Positions 11,845 to 22,671 of a DNA stretch of 64,000 nucleotides are shown here, piece by piece; position 1 is the stretch's first letter; each line of letters begins with the position of its first letter. The stretch lies in contig RPFO01000034.1 of the NCBI GenBank assembly GCA_009746045.1, positions 4,038,578 to 4,102,577 of the forward strand, read 5' to 3'. A model generated the notes under the pieces. The model searched no databases and was not told the DNA's origin. It saw only the letters and a list, made by a program, of their open reading frames with translations. The stretch comes from Mesostigma viride. Its lineage: Eukaryota > Streptophyta > Mesostigmatophyceae > Mesostigmatales > Mesostigmataceae. The translations under genes and the position numbers were made by a program.

Positions 11845-12365
11845 TACTAGGTCATCTCTGAATCTGTCCAGCAAAATTGGTTGGATATTTGACAGATGGG
11901 CTGCTGCCTGTTGGGATACCAGCTCCTGGCCGGGCAGGCATGCCGACAATGCCCATCATGGCCAAACAGCTCTCGCATGTTCAGCTCCTTGGTCTGCATG
12001 AACTCCAGATGGCCTCAGCACTTTTTGGCTGGAGGATTGAGGTCAAGGGGTGTGTTATACAAGTGGTCTGGCTGGTAGCCCTCCTTCAGCTTGTAATAGG
12101 CACCATCATTTGGCTCAACCAGCTCTCCTGCACGCGGCCGGCTAACCTGCGGGGCAGCTGCCTCGGCCCGCATCGCGATGCCGATCACACCATGGACCAG
12201 AAAGGCTGGGAAACCTGCTAGACCTGGTTGATCGGGGGGCACTTGCCAACTAGCCCTCGGACATGGGGTATTCTCGGCCGCCCGATGAAGCAAGCAGTCG
12301 CAAGCCTTTTCCTGCGATGGCGGGTCAGCTCGGGCGCCTCGCGCCAGAGGTTGGGTTGCTTCTCA
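11845..12365 (-). pseudogene. Light-harvesting chlorophyll-binding (LHC) protein pseudogene
   Basis: Read on the - strand across several frameshifts, this follows an LHC protein. From the 3'-most coordinates inward it gives WREAPELTRHRRKRLATA (family: WREAELTHGR...LAT), then a poorly matching helix region, then LKEGYQPDHLYNTPLDLNPP (family: GYQPGDLGFDPLGL-type). Next comes MQTKELN-RE-L with MMGIVGM, then QELVSQQAAAH in a third frame. That final block matches the last LHC helix, MQTKELNNGRLAM...AQELV. There is an internal TGA after NPPAKKC and at least two frameshifts. Known LHC proteins bind chlorophyll in thylakoids; the motif set resembles LHCSR/LHCX or fucoxanthin-type members, but I cannot separate these. 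No intron is visible, so it may be a retrocopy. Confidence 0.75.
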
Positions 12366-14191
12366 TCTTCCTCTCACAAGTCGACAATTGAAACAGCAAT
12401 GGAAGCAACCATCTTCATGCACAAGTCCCCCCCACATAGGCACGAAAATCCAGTTCGAAAATCCAGACGTACGACATGGCGCAGGTCATTGACAAAAATG
12501 GCGGAAAAAGTACTTCTTATGCGAGTTTCAAGGGGTCACATGGAAAAATATTTACAATGGTTGGAATAATGCCTGGGTTTGCACCGAAGAAGCACGATAG
12601 TTTTCGGCCGACAGGCAGTGAGGCGCTTGGAGCAGCCACCAAGGACCTGCCCGCAAGAAGTTGCCCGCAAGAAGCTGGATGAGGCAGTCATGATTAATTA
12701 TTGTAGTGTCAAGAATAACAATTAACTGAGAGGTGCTAGGTGTACCGTGAGAATACACACCAAAATAACAACGTAGAATTCTTTGCTGCTCATCGCGGCG
12801 TGGGAACCAATAACAACAACACCACTTTAATACACATCGAGAGGTGGTTCGTCCATTCATTTGGCTGGTGGGCTGTTGGGAAAATGCTGACAAACAGTCG
12901 TCTACCTAGAACTAACTAAACATATGAAAGACCATTACTATCACTAGTGAGTATTACCGAGTTCGTATTTCGTAACCAGGCAGATTTCCTTCATACTGAC
13001 CGACGCGATTCGGGGCCGCGGGGGACAGAGCGTGGAATTAATGTAGGGAATCCCTTGAATCCTGCGTGGCTCCACGATAGTGTACAACCCCTTCCGCGCA
13101 ATGGGGCGCCACGTCTGGGCCAGCCGTCAAAATTTGCCATAGTCCATTAAACGCCTCAAGTCAAGGCATGGTCAATTCCATGCCAAAAGCCCGCGATATC
13201 TTACGTGGGCTGCGTCTGTTTTCCTTTCCTTTGGCAAGCTGCATTTCTTGCACATCTTATGCCAAGCAGAGAAAGACAGTCGCAAGCGTCATAGTGCAGG
13301 TGTAAGACCGTGTCTTTTTTTTTTGTCTTTTTATCTCTTTGAGCGTAATGCCAGTAAGAAGCATTTTTGCTCCCATGTAGCTGAGATTGGGAATACCATG
13401 GCAGCTTTGACGAAGTTGGACACGTAAATATAGAAATGCGAATGGGATCTTCGGTTATAGCGGAGAGCAAAACGAACTGACAAGCTCTTATCGGTAAGGT
13501 CACTACCTCATAGCCTAAAATACTCAGCATTCAATGCGTTTGTGTTAATACTGTATTGCACAATGAACACGTGTGTATCTTCTTGCCGCAAGCAGGCTCC
13601 GGTATCGCCTCTCCGTCTTTTCGCCGAGAGCTTGGCGCTGGCAATTCGATCGGCTAGCGACTTTAAACGTGCCGTTTTGTTTTAACGGGCAAGGAGTAGC
13701 ACAGATGCTGGATTGCGCTACGTACCCAAATGTTTAAGGAGAAAATTGAAAAAGGGGCGCATGGCAGTGGCATATCTCAAATGGCTTGTAAGCCGCTCTA
13801 CCTCAGAGGCTATGCTATACTGTTGACACTCGCTTCAGAGCCGCTGTTCCGAAGACTGGCGGAAAGCTGTTCCGCGGAGTAGCTTTACCTAGGGCAGCCG
13901 TCGGGTTCACAAATGACATTGCTTCCCTCCGCACCCTTGCTCTATCCTACCAAGCACTGGGGCATCCCCGTGCCAAACTGCGCCCTGTTGACGGAATACC
14001 AACCATGCTTTTGAATACATTCTTGCCACCATGGGGGTCTCCTCCTGGTAAATTCAGTTTCTACTAGCTCAGCATTGCCTGCGGTCCCTAGTAGCTCGCC
14101 ATCCGACCTGCTCCACACTGAACATGCCCTCCCTTTCATGCCGCACCTGCTTCTTGTCCTCCTCGTCGGGCCCTGCCCCCATCCCTCCCAG
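12366..14191. other. No recognised gene; upstream region of the ARGLU1-like gene
   Basis: ORFs here are short and show no family features. A TTAATTATTG tract near 12693 and a poly-T run near 13316-13324 are the only simple-sequence features I noted. The AG at 14190-14191 is a good splice acceptor just before the ARGLU1-like start, so a 5' UTR intron may end here. Confidence 0.4.
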
Positions 14192-14198
14192 GTGACGG

Positions 14199-15122
14199 AT
14201 GCCTCGCTCCCCCTCGCGGTCCCCCAGCCGGCGCGCCCGCTCCCGCGCCACGCGCCCGAGCCGCTCCCCTCGCCGCAGCCGCTCCCCTCCCTCCCGCCGC
14301 TCCCGTTCCCCTTCCCGCCGCAGCTCCCCATCAAGGCGGAGCCGATCCCCCTCGAAGAGGCGCAGCAGGTCCCCCTTAAAAAGACACAGCAGGTCCCCTT
14401 CGAAACGGCGGAGCCGATCTCCCGTACGTGCACGCAGCCGGTCGCCTGCATCCCGCGGCGGGTCTGCGGCCACCTGGAAGAAAAGCTCAGGGACCGCCTC
14501 TCGATCCCGTCATGCCGGCCGGCGGTCCGCCTCGCGGGAGTCTTCCCCCCCCAGTCGTGTCAGTGAGGACGACGGAGGTGCTGCCCGCCGGCACACAGCC
14601 GCGTCCTCCTCGTCGTCGCTTGCCAAGAAGAAAGCAGAGGAGCTCGAGGCGGCGCTGATCGAGGAAGAGACGGCGAGGCGGGTCGCGGAGGCGATCCGGT
14701 TGCGTGTGGCAGAAGCGCTCGAGTCGTCGGCGGTGAAGAAGGAGATCGAGACGCTGATCGCGCAGAAGCGCGCGCGCATGATGGAGGAGGTGGATGCGAC
14801 CATCGCTTTCGAGAAGCAGGCGTTGCTTGACGAGGCGAGGCGGAAGGAGGAGGAAGAGAGGGCCAAGCGGGAGGAGCTGGAGCGCATGTTGGAGGAGAAC
14901 AGGCGCAAAGTGGAGGAGGCGCAGGCGCGTGCAGCCGCGCAGCAGGCCAGTGCGGACGAGGCGCGGTACAAAGAGCTTGAGGAGGCCGCGAAGCGCAAGG
15001 CGGAGGCGGCGCGCCGGGCCAAGGAGGAGGAGGAGGAGCGTAAAAGGGAGCAGCAGAAGATCCTGGGCAAGTCGAACGCAAGGCCAAAACTGTCGTTCGG
15101 GTTCGGGTTGGCCAAGCCGTGA
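14199..15122 (+). CDS. ARGLU1: ARGLU1-like arginine/glutamate-rich protein
   Basis: An intact 307-residue protein. Residues 1 to about 110 are an SR domain built of RSPSRRSRSPSKRRSRSP-type repeats. From about 140 to 290 it is a long charged Glu/Arg/Lys coiled coil containing the family block RAKREELERMLEENRRKVEE. It ends with ILGKSNARPKLSFGFGLAKP, matching the hallmark ILGK...RPKLSF tail of ARGLU1. In animals ARGLU1 is a nuclear protein that tunes alternative splicing and works with Mediator and nuclear receptors; in an alga only the RNA-processing role can be inferred. The ATG at 14199 is chosen because the SR domain starts at once and a splice acceptor lies just upstream (exon from 14192). 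The coding part shows no intron and has high GC with strong third-position G/C preference, unlike its AT-richer flanks. Confidence 0.9.
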   Translation: MPRSPSRSPSRRARSRATRPSRSPRRSRSPPSRRSRSPSRRSSPSRRSRSPSKRRSRSPLKRHSRSPSKRRSRSPVRARSRSPASRGGSAATWKKSSGTASRSRHAGRRSASRESSPPSRVSEDDGGAARRHTAASSSSSLAKKKAEELEAALIEEETARRVAEAIRLRVAEALESSAVKKEIETLIAQKRARMMEEVDATIAFEKQALLDEARRKEEEERAKREELERMLEENRRKVEEAQARAAAQQASADEARYKELEEAAKRKAEAARRAKEEEEERKREQQKILGKSNARPKLSFGFGLAKP

Positions 15123-15484
15123 GCGGTTTTTCAGACGTTGAATGAAGTCTTAAGACGTGGGGGCCCACCTGCTGGTGCCAGAGCGCATAAGGCAACATGG
15201 CATGGTCAAGGCCATGAGCCGCGACATAACATATTCTTGTGAGGGTGATGACGCAGCATTCATCATCCTGCTGGTCTCGCTGCCCACCTGCAGAGGAGCA
15301 AGTCGTCAGGCCAATTAAATTGGCACAGTTCATTTGGCCGGGCGGGTTGTCTACAACGCACGCCATGATGTCCCAGCCCCGCACGTCCGCCTTAACGTAA
15401 GCATTAGGGCTTCGCAGGATGTCCCCTGTCCGACTGCTGCGGTCGTCACGTGCTGGGGCAAGCCAGCATGGGCCCCGGCTGCCC

Positions 15485-15605
15485 GCCCCCTCGCACGTGG
15501 GTCATGGCCAGGCAGCCCCTCGCAGGTGGGTCATGGCCAGGCAGCCCCTCGCGGGTGGGTAATGGCCAGGCAGCCCCTCGTGGGTGGGTAATGGCCAGGC
15601 AGCGG
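15485..15605. repeat. 27-bp minisatellite
   Basis: About 4.5 copies of a unit containing GGGTAATGGCCAGGCAGCCC and CTCG(C/T)GGGT, with slight changes between copies. No gene is recognised around it. Confidence 0.85.
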
Positions 15606-16034
15606 ACGAAGCTGTACTCTCGGCGCCCGCATGTCCCGTTGCAGTCGGCAGCCGCTTGTGCGGTGGACCTGCGCTCTCGTATGTGCCCAGCCAATGTGCC
15701 TCGTAGCATGTTGTGCTGTGCGAGGTAGTCACCCGATGGAGGCGTGGGACCATGTCGTTGCGCTACGCGAGACGCGTGCTGCCTCGGATGGCACTCGTGG
15801 CCACACATGCCCCGTGGCTGTCTGGCCCGGTGATGAGTGCAGCTATCGTGTCTGCTCCTAGTCTGCCCCAAGACAATACCCCGCGGGATAGCGGCTGCAA
15901 AAGGGGGGCTGCTGTCCCGGACCCCGCGCAGCGCCAGACGAGCCCGGAGCATGCGTGCGTTGAAGGTGCCTACACGTGGGGTGGGTGACGGCCAAGGCGG
16001 CGGAGTGTGTGCCAATCGCCCAGAGTCGTCGGCA

Positions 16035-16200
16035 TGCGGCACAGATTGCTGACGGCATGGGGCACGGATTGCTAACGGCATGGGGCACGGATTGCTGACG
16101 GCATGGGGCACGGATTGCTGACGGCATGCAGCACGGATTGCCGACGGCATGCGGCACGGATTGCTGATGCCATGCGGCACAGATTGCTGAGGGGTTTCCG
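16035..16200. repeat. 22-bp minisatellite
   Basis: About 7 copies of GATTGCTGACGGCATGGGGC plus two bases, with G/C variants in the last units. The ORFs that cross it in several frames are only repeat translations. Confidence 0.85.
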
Positions 16201-17850
16201 TGGCACAGAGTTGTCGGCTGAGGGGTTTCCTGACGACCAGGGAGGCAGGAGCAATGGTGATTGCAGCACGCAACCGCGCCACATGAGCATGAACCCTAAT
16301 CGCAAAAGCCGTCGTACGGCCCCTTCCTGTCCCCAGAGCTCCACAACACTAGCGGTGCGTTGGGTTTCCTCGGGTAACCGTCCACAACACTACGGTCCAC
16401 AACACCAGCGGTGCGTTGGGTTTCGTCGGGTAACCGTCACCTGCTGTCGGGAAACAGCCACCGTCGAGCTATACATCTGCGATGGCTCGCGTCCATCTAT
16501 GCACGCGTCCGCCTTGGTGAGATGGGGCCATCAGCAGGTGTCCTGTGGTGATGCCCCTGGGCAGCTGCCCGCGGTTGGTGGGATGGAGGCTCGCCTGTCA
16601 GGGCCTGTTGTAACTGTGTGCGTGTGCGCAAGCATTGAGTGTCTGCGCTGCTGCGCCCTTCGCCCCTTGTGCGTGAGGACAAGGCTTGACTTTAGGGCAC
16701 GACTTGAGCGAATGCCCCATTGATGCGGGTGTGCCACCACACACGGTGGTGGATGGGTCTTTTCATACTCCACAACACGCATCTTTGGACGTCGCGAGGT
16801 GCACACCCATTGCCTGAGGCGTGCCGGTGGGGACTCGCAGCCGGTGCCAGTGGGCGACTCCCAAGCGGGCTAGGCAATCGTGGCAATAACAGAGGAGCCG
16901 CGTCAGAGGTGGCCCGTTCCCGTGTAACTAGACAGAGCGGGAATGCCCCTTTACCCCTGAGTCTATGGGCCGGGCGGATGCCTTGCAGGGCATCCCCCAT
17001 CAGGCCTCTATAGTGGGTGCTGGCGTTTGCTGCTTGCCCGCGGCTTGCAGCGGAGGTGGGCAAGACCGATACTTGTTCAAGCCAGTGCTGCTGGCCAGGG
17101 AGTGCCAGCCCGCAGCACCCGCAGCTTTGTTAGCTGCTGGCGCCTCGGCACATTTATGCCCGGTGCCATGGGCTGAATGCCTGATTGCCGGCCTGGATGT
17201 CGCATGGTTGCCTGCGAGCGCACCTTGTGACCAGAGGGGCAACCCTGGACATGTGCGTGGCGGCTCCGCACCCAGGAACTGGTGCATACGTGGCTGTGCC
17301 CCCAGCTTTGAAGCCGTGCAGGAATGTTGGATGAGATGTGCGGTTTTCACAGAAAATAGGTTATGGCTTGCCTCTTGTCTGTGTTGGGTTGAAGGTGTTA
17401 ATTGTGGTGGTCCTGGTGACCTGATTACCGAGCAAAGATGTTATTGATGGCAAACCTGCGGGAAAATTCACGCTACGGGCGTTTTGATGCCAATTATTAT
17501 CAATTGATGTTATTCGATCACATGCACGGCAGCTGGACAGCCAGCGATTGCTAGCCATTGTTCGCGTGCCTTAAGTAGTACTTTGAAGAGAGGCCGCATG
17601 CGTGGAGCACAAAATACTGCTAGCCGAGAAAGAATGTGGGATGCAGATCGAAGGACTGTTGCGCACAAGCAGCGCAGCACGGTCGACAATCCCATGCATT
17701 GTGTGCGCGGCCCATGCAGACTTTTAAAAAAGTACAAGCAAGACATGATCAAATTTGATCATGTCTATCGATCTATGAACATAGTTGTTAAGTACATTGC
17801 GTGCCGGCATTAATTAATTTATCAATAATCATCTCCCTCGCCTGGCAGGC
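16201..17850. other. No recognised gene between minisatellites and LINE remnant
   Basis: Short direct repeats are visible, for example CCACAACAC(TA)..GGTGCGTTGGGTTTC near 16340-16430. There is no domain-bearing ORF and no clear transposon end. Confidence 0.4.
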
Positions 17851-18425
17851 GCTCGGCCAATATAGAGCCCTCCGGCGCAAGCCCCTGGGCAAGCGCGAGA
17901 AGCAGGATCAACCTGTTCAAGGTCCTGGTCGTCCTGGTTCCCACGTATGGCGCCAAGACGTGGACCGTCACTGTCAACCTCGAACAAAAGCTAGATTGAC
18001 GGCGTGGTCACCAATATGCTGCAGTCAATCGTTCGTGTGGGCTATGCCGTGGCAAAGCTAGACGGCACGGTTTACAGCCTGATGCTCCGACAGGTCCTGA
18101 ATGTAGGGTTTTCCAAGCGCATAGGTCATTAGAGTCTTTGTATCAGGGTATGCCTCGTATTTCGGACGAGATTAGGCAGCGTAGGATAGCATTTGTAGGA
18201 CATCTTGCTCGCACCAGCCAGGTCGACACCGCCCTTGGTCAGCGCGGCTTGGCCAACCAGGGCGGCATATCTTGACCTGGCCGCCTGGCCCCAAGGACAT
18301 TCCCAGGAAGCTAGGTAAACCTGCCATGAACTATGTATCCAGATGTTGCTGGCCGACCTAGTAGTCCCAGCTCAGTTTGAACACCGCATCCACTCCCTCT
18401 CCTTTCTTTGGACTGCCATGCAGAA

Positions 18426-20443
18426 TAATTATGCCTTATGATACCGATTGTGTAGAATGGCTGACGGTGGTATGGCTGACGGCGGAGTTCAGATCTTTTG
18501 CGTCTGAGCCCCAAACTCGGTCAGACCACTTGCATTCGATGCGCCTTTTTAAGACGCACTCGCCAGTATAATCGGTTATGGCTGGAACGCAGTATCGAAA
18601 AAGTTACGCGCGTGACAAGCAGCTATGACGACTCCAAAAGCAAAACGGGGTTTGGAAAAGGAGCTTTCCGGCTCCCGGCAGCCCAACCCACTCGCCATCG
18701 TCCTTGCCCAGTCGACTGGGCCCGCAAACCCACCACCAGCAAACCCATCGCCAAGCGCCTCGCCAGAGCCCAAGAAATTCTGCTACGAAACATGCAAATG
18801 GCGACAGTACCTAGACTACGCATGCTTTACGGTCAGCGGCTGGCTGTGACTGACCGACGCAGAATGCACCGAGATTGTGCACTACTACGCACGGGAACAC
18901 AAGCTCCGTGGGCCCGATCGATGGGCCCATCCCCGCCGACAAGGTGGAGGAGTTCCTCGCCCTGCCAGAATTCAACCATCGCCTCGCCATCCTCTTCAGC
19001 TTCTTCAAGCTCACTGCACGTGACCTCGACGCTCGGCTCCGCAACCCAGCCCGGCCTGCGCAGCTGGCAGCCACACCGGCTGCCTCCCTCTGCAAGGATG
19101 ACCTCCGTGTTGGAGGAGCACTTGACCTGGCCGCTGGCCGAGAAGATGACATTGATGACTACAGCGCTCAACACGGTGGAGGCCAAGGTCTCCAATACGG
19201 CCAACCAAGTTCGCACACAAGCTACAACCTCAGCTCACGGCGCTGCAGACCACCGTCGGCGCAGGCATCCGAGGCACATGCTGCACTCCTCTCCTGCCTC
19301 AACCAGGTGGAGGGGAAGTGCGGCGTGCTCATGAAGAAGCTTGAAGCCATCACCGCCCACACCGAGGCCCTGGCCACACAGGTCCCAAAGATAGCGGAGC
19401 AGACGGCCACCATCGCATCTCAGCCACCCTGGCCGGCAGGATGCTGGCGACCTCCTGCCGCTCTCCTATGCGGACCTGCTGCGGTCAGCGACCGCCTCAA
19501 CCACTGACGCCATCGCCACGAAGCCGGCGCCAGGAGCTGGAGGACCACCGCCAGGCCGAACAACGGGAGGCCACCGACCGCGCTCGCCGCGAGTGCCGAG
19601 TGGTGCTGCGTCGTAATTTCCCCCAGAAGCCAGGTGAGACGTCAACCACCCTTGCCGACGAGCTCAAGGACCAGCTTCTCACCCTCATGGGCCTGGTAGG
19701 TGAGGTAGAACTGCGCATGCCACCGCCTTCCCCACTCACGGGACAAGGCGGCTCCCCCACCAGTCCTGCTCACCTTACCCTCCCCTGAGGACAACTTAGC
19801 GGCGGTTCCTTTCTCGTCGCAACTAGGTTGCACGACCTCACCTCGGGACGCTGGACGACGACCTGACCGGCCCGCTCAGCAGCAGCAGCGACGCGACCTG
19901 TGGCCGGAATACCTCCGCCACAACAAGCAGGACCCCCAGAAGCCCAAGGTGTATGGAGGGGCGGGGACCTGATATGATTAACCACAAGATATGGACGCCC
20001 CCTGCGGGCTAGAATAGCTTGTATAACAGCCCTACTAGCTTGTGTCCACTGGTAGTCACTGCCGCCATGGCAGCCATGCCTAGAATGTTTGCCTAGCTGT
20101 GCCACCATACCTAGTGTAGTCATGTGCACCGCTAACACACGGTACACACTGCCAGCCATAGCCTTAGCTTAGTCCTTGTACAGCCATGCTATGTCCTGGC
20201 TATGATCAGATTACTTGCCCACGCTACTTGTTACTGATGATATGCTCACATGGGTCTTATTGCACCCACAGCACTTGCCGGATCGTCTATGGCGTGTCCG
20301 ATTGCCGCTGTGGCATGCCTCTGGCATGAAGGAGAAAGGGGGTCTCTACCCTTTCTTCCTGTTGTGCACATGCACTCATGCAGGAGCACTTCAGTGCTCC
20401 ATGACGCCCCAACGGGAGCACGAGTTTAATAATTAATTTATTA
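18426..20443 (+). mobile_element. ORF1-only non-LTR retroelement (copy C) inserted in a LINE
   Basis: The element is bounded by the direct repeat ATGCAGAA at 18418-18425 and 20444-20451, an apparent target-site duplication. It starts TAATTATGCC and ends in an AT-rich tail, TTTAATAATTAATTTATTA. Just before the tail, GTGCTCC and GGAGCAC form a terminal stem (about 20395-20421). It carries only a decayed ORF1; no endonuclease or reverse transcriptase is present. It disrupts the last part of a LINE ORF2. Confidence 0.8.
18626..19788 (+). pseudogene. Decayed ORF1 of copy C
   Basis: Starts MTTPKAKRGLEKELSG and soon reads LAIVLAQSTG and SPSASPEPKK, which parallel the ALVLAQPPG and SPSASPDPKR block of the ORF1 at 30749-32132. 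The frame breaks at least twice (near 18850 and 19500). Later segments include LDARLRNPARPAQLA and a C-terminal region with DELKDQLLTLMGLVGEVELR, aligning with the RRM-like part of the other ORF1 copies. It is not expected to give a functional protein. Confidence 0.7.
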
Positions 20444-20640
20444 ATGCAGAACAAGAAGAGGTGGCAGAAGCTTGTCCAGGCTCACACGCCAGCCCCTGTG
20501 GGCAAGCCACCCCCGCCCAGTTAGAGGAAGGGGCATTTTGCTGAGTAGTGTAGGTAGGATTTTCTAGACTAGATAGCTTAGAGTTAGGTTAGTTCGATTA
20601 CGCGGCTTCTCCCACCGGCCACCCATCCAGCAAGGAACTT

Positions 20641-20672
20641 ATGTGCTACATGATCTCCCAGCGGAGGCATGT
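20641..20672 (+). other. LINE 3'-terminal hairpin (copy D)
   Basis: TATGTGCT-like lead-in followed by stem arms ACATG/CATGT and TCTCC/GGAGG around a CAGC loop, with one bulged A. The T-G wobble in the second stem keeps the fold. This is the same structure as the four - strand copies at 22686, 23951, 25035 and 30325. Confidence 0.75.
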
Positions 20673-20700
20673 TATATACATAGTTGAATTTTGATTTTTA

Positions 20701-22046
20701 ACCCATAGTCCGGGAATGGGTTTTTGGCATTTTTTGACCCCTGAAAATGAAAAAAATCATAACTCATAGACCACAACTCCAAATACCCCCAACCAAGGTG
20801 CTAGGAATATCTACACTTCAAGGGCTTTCAGAATATGCAATAATATCATGAGTCCATTCAGTGCTTTGCAAGATATTTACTGCCAAAGTTGGACAAAAGA
20901 CGATCATTTTCAGGCAAGGGAAATCCCCTTAGTAGTTTACCCCTGCAGGGAGGGTTCTAAAAAATTATTCTGGGGTTGGACAATGTCAATAGATAGTGCC
21001 ACCATGCTTTCCTTGGGTCAGACCGCACGGATAGCCCAACTGACCTATATAATCCGCTCACTTACGTGTGTGGGTTACGCGCGCGTATGCAGCTATCCAT
21101 GCAATGCCACACACTTATGCATTGTAAACAGCCACATAGGACTGTAAAAAGTGCTGGAAAACAAAGAAGTTGCTAAACCAGCACCAACGGAAAGGCATCC
21201 TCCAAAGAAACACCACAAACTGAGCAGATTTGGGGCTAATAGCACTCATACAGCAGGCATGGAAACCTGCTGCAAGAGGCACTGATACACTCGTGAAAAA
21301 AGGATGCATAAACGACAGATTCCCGTGCAAACGACATGCAAACACGTTGCCGTACCTGGCTCGATCACGACCTTTCCGGGTTCTGCTGGCCGGGACCCTC
21401 ATATCTCACACGGGCTAATGCTTTCCAGGCATAGGCCGCCATAGCCTGATAATGCATGCATCCACCATGATTACCAGGTTGATGTTCTGTGCAAAGATGA
21501 CCTATAAACGCATCCGAATTCACAGGGACGCTGCTGCGGATGTCCAGTACCAAAACTGGGTGCTCGGGCTGGCGAGGCCTGCCCGGCCATAAGAAGAAAA
21601 TCGAAATATGACGTGCCATTACTCATCTGGTACTGGCGACCAAGAAATCAGTAATTCCCTACCTGTATTTTCCCAATACTATACATCTGGCCACCCCTGA
21701 CCTACGAAAATCACGCATCATCATTCTGAGCAACATTCTGAACCGTTCCAAGCCGCGAGACGCAAATTTCCATGACAACGGCACGCTGGCAGCCATATCT
21801 AGTTACGCGCGCGCGCGAGTGAAAATTTCCCGCCAAAGTCACGTGATACTTTCTCAATACACGTTGTAATTACCAGGCTATGGCGAATATTACCCCCAAA
21901 CCTATGCATCACCTTCGTCCTTAAGTGTTCCCAGACCCACCGGACAACTTACATCCGTCACGGGTGGCGCGGCGCTCCTGGAATTGAGCGCCGCGCCACC
22001 GGGGGTCAAACAGTTCGATATATCGAACTGTTTCCGGACTATGGGT
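20701..22046. mobile_element. 1.35-kb non-autonomous DNA transposon with TA target duplication
   Basis: Ends are inverted repeats, ACCCATAGTCCGG at 20701-20713 and CCGGACTATGGGT at 22034-22046, each next to TA (20699-20700 and 22047-22048). A TA duplication suggests the Tc1/mariner superfamily. No transposase is visible; the longest internal ORF (20848-21147) has no recognisable domain. The insertion sits just after the tail of a LINE 3' end. Strong palindromes cluster near its right terminus. Confidence 0.75.
21963..22033. repeat. Two adjacent strong palindromes at the right end of the TA element
   Basis: GGTGGCGCGGCGCTC (from 21963) pairs perfectly with GAGCGCCGCGCCACC across the 8-nt spacer CTGGAATT. 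A few bases later a 26-bp perfect palindrome (22008-22033), half-site AAACAGTTCGATA, abuts the terminal inverted repeat. They may be transposase-binding or structural sites; this is inference. Confidence 0.85.
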
Positions 22047-22048
22047 TA

Positions 22049-22454
22049 ATGCCGCCCACGCGAAACCTGCGCCACACCCAGCGGCCAGCAGGCGGCGCAC
22101 GACCGGCGCCCCTAACGCTATCCGGCTCGCCGCAACTTATAGCTGGATTTTTGTGGTACTCCTCCCAGTCCCGGCTGCTCGACGCCCCCCCGCCACCCGC
22201 CAGTGACCCGCCGCTCGGCCCACTGGCGGCCGCCCGCCCGGCGCCGACGGCGGGCGTCCCTGCGCCGCCCACGCCGCCCGCCACTGAGCAGGACTATGTA
22301 CACTTATCCACCCCTGACGGAGCCCCTGGTCGACCCCGACAAGCTACATACCGCCATTCACCGAGACCGAGCCGGCTGCGCACCGCCGCCAAACAACGTA
22401 CTCCGCTTCTACGCCGTAGGACCTAGCTGACCAGCTCCCCGCCCCGGTGGCTTA
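22049..22454. other. GC-rich stretch, no recognised gene
   Basis: Open frames on both strands here (for example 22049-22426 +) are Pro/Ala/Arg-rich low complexity and fit no family. Base composition is much more GC-rich than the TA element to its left. Confidence 0.35.
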
Positions 22455-22671
22455 AACCCAAGCCTCTGCCGCAATGATTCCCGACTAAGCCGAACCAGGC
22501 CTCCGCCGTGAAAATTTTTTTACTAGACCAAACCAGGCCTCCGACGTAAATATTAATTCCTGTCTCCGCAAGGAATTTAATTGTTTAAGGAATTGAACCC
22601 GGTATTATTACGCCAATGCACAGTACGCGTTACTTTTGCATACTTGCAAGGCAGCCTGAATGCATATACAT

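Larger units (their letters stand above)
17860..20695 (+). pseudogene. 3' end of a LINE ORF2 copy, split by a later insertion
   Basis: From 17860 to 18425 the + strand encodes, with stops and frameshifts, the post-catalytic part of the same reverse transcriptase found intact-like at 25141-26349: LFKVLV, TYGAKTWT, DGTVY, RQVLNVGFS, ISDEIRQRRIAFVGHLARTS. It stops mid-codon in WTAMQ(N) at 18425 and resumes at 20452 as KKRWQKLVQAHTPAPVGKPP, then a stop and a LINE 3' UTR. The hairpin-bearing 3' terminus is at 20641-20672. The intervening 2 kb is a separate retroelement flanked by an 8-bp duplication, so this copy is older than its insert. Confidence 0.85.

Noticed and set aside
14510-15384. - strand ORFs opposite the ARGLU1-like gene
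   Set aside because: Shadow frames created by the GC-rich Glu/Arg coiled-coil codons; the + strand product has clear family motifs.
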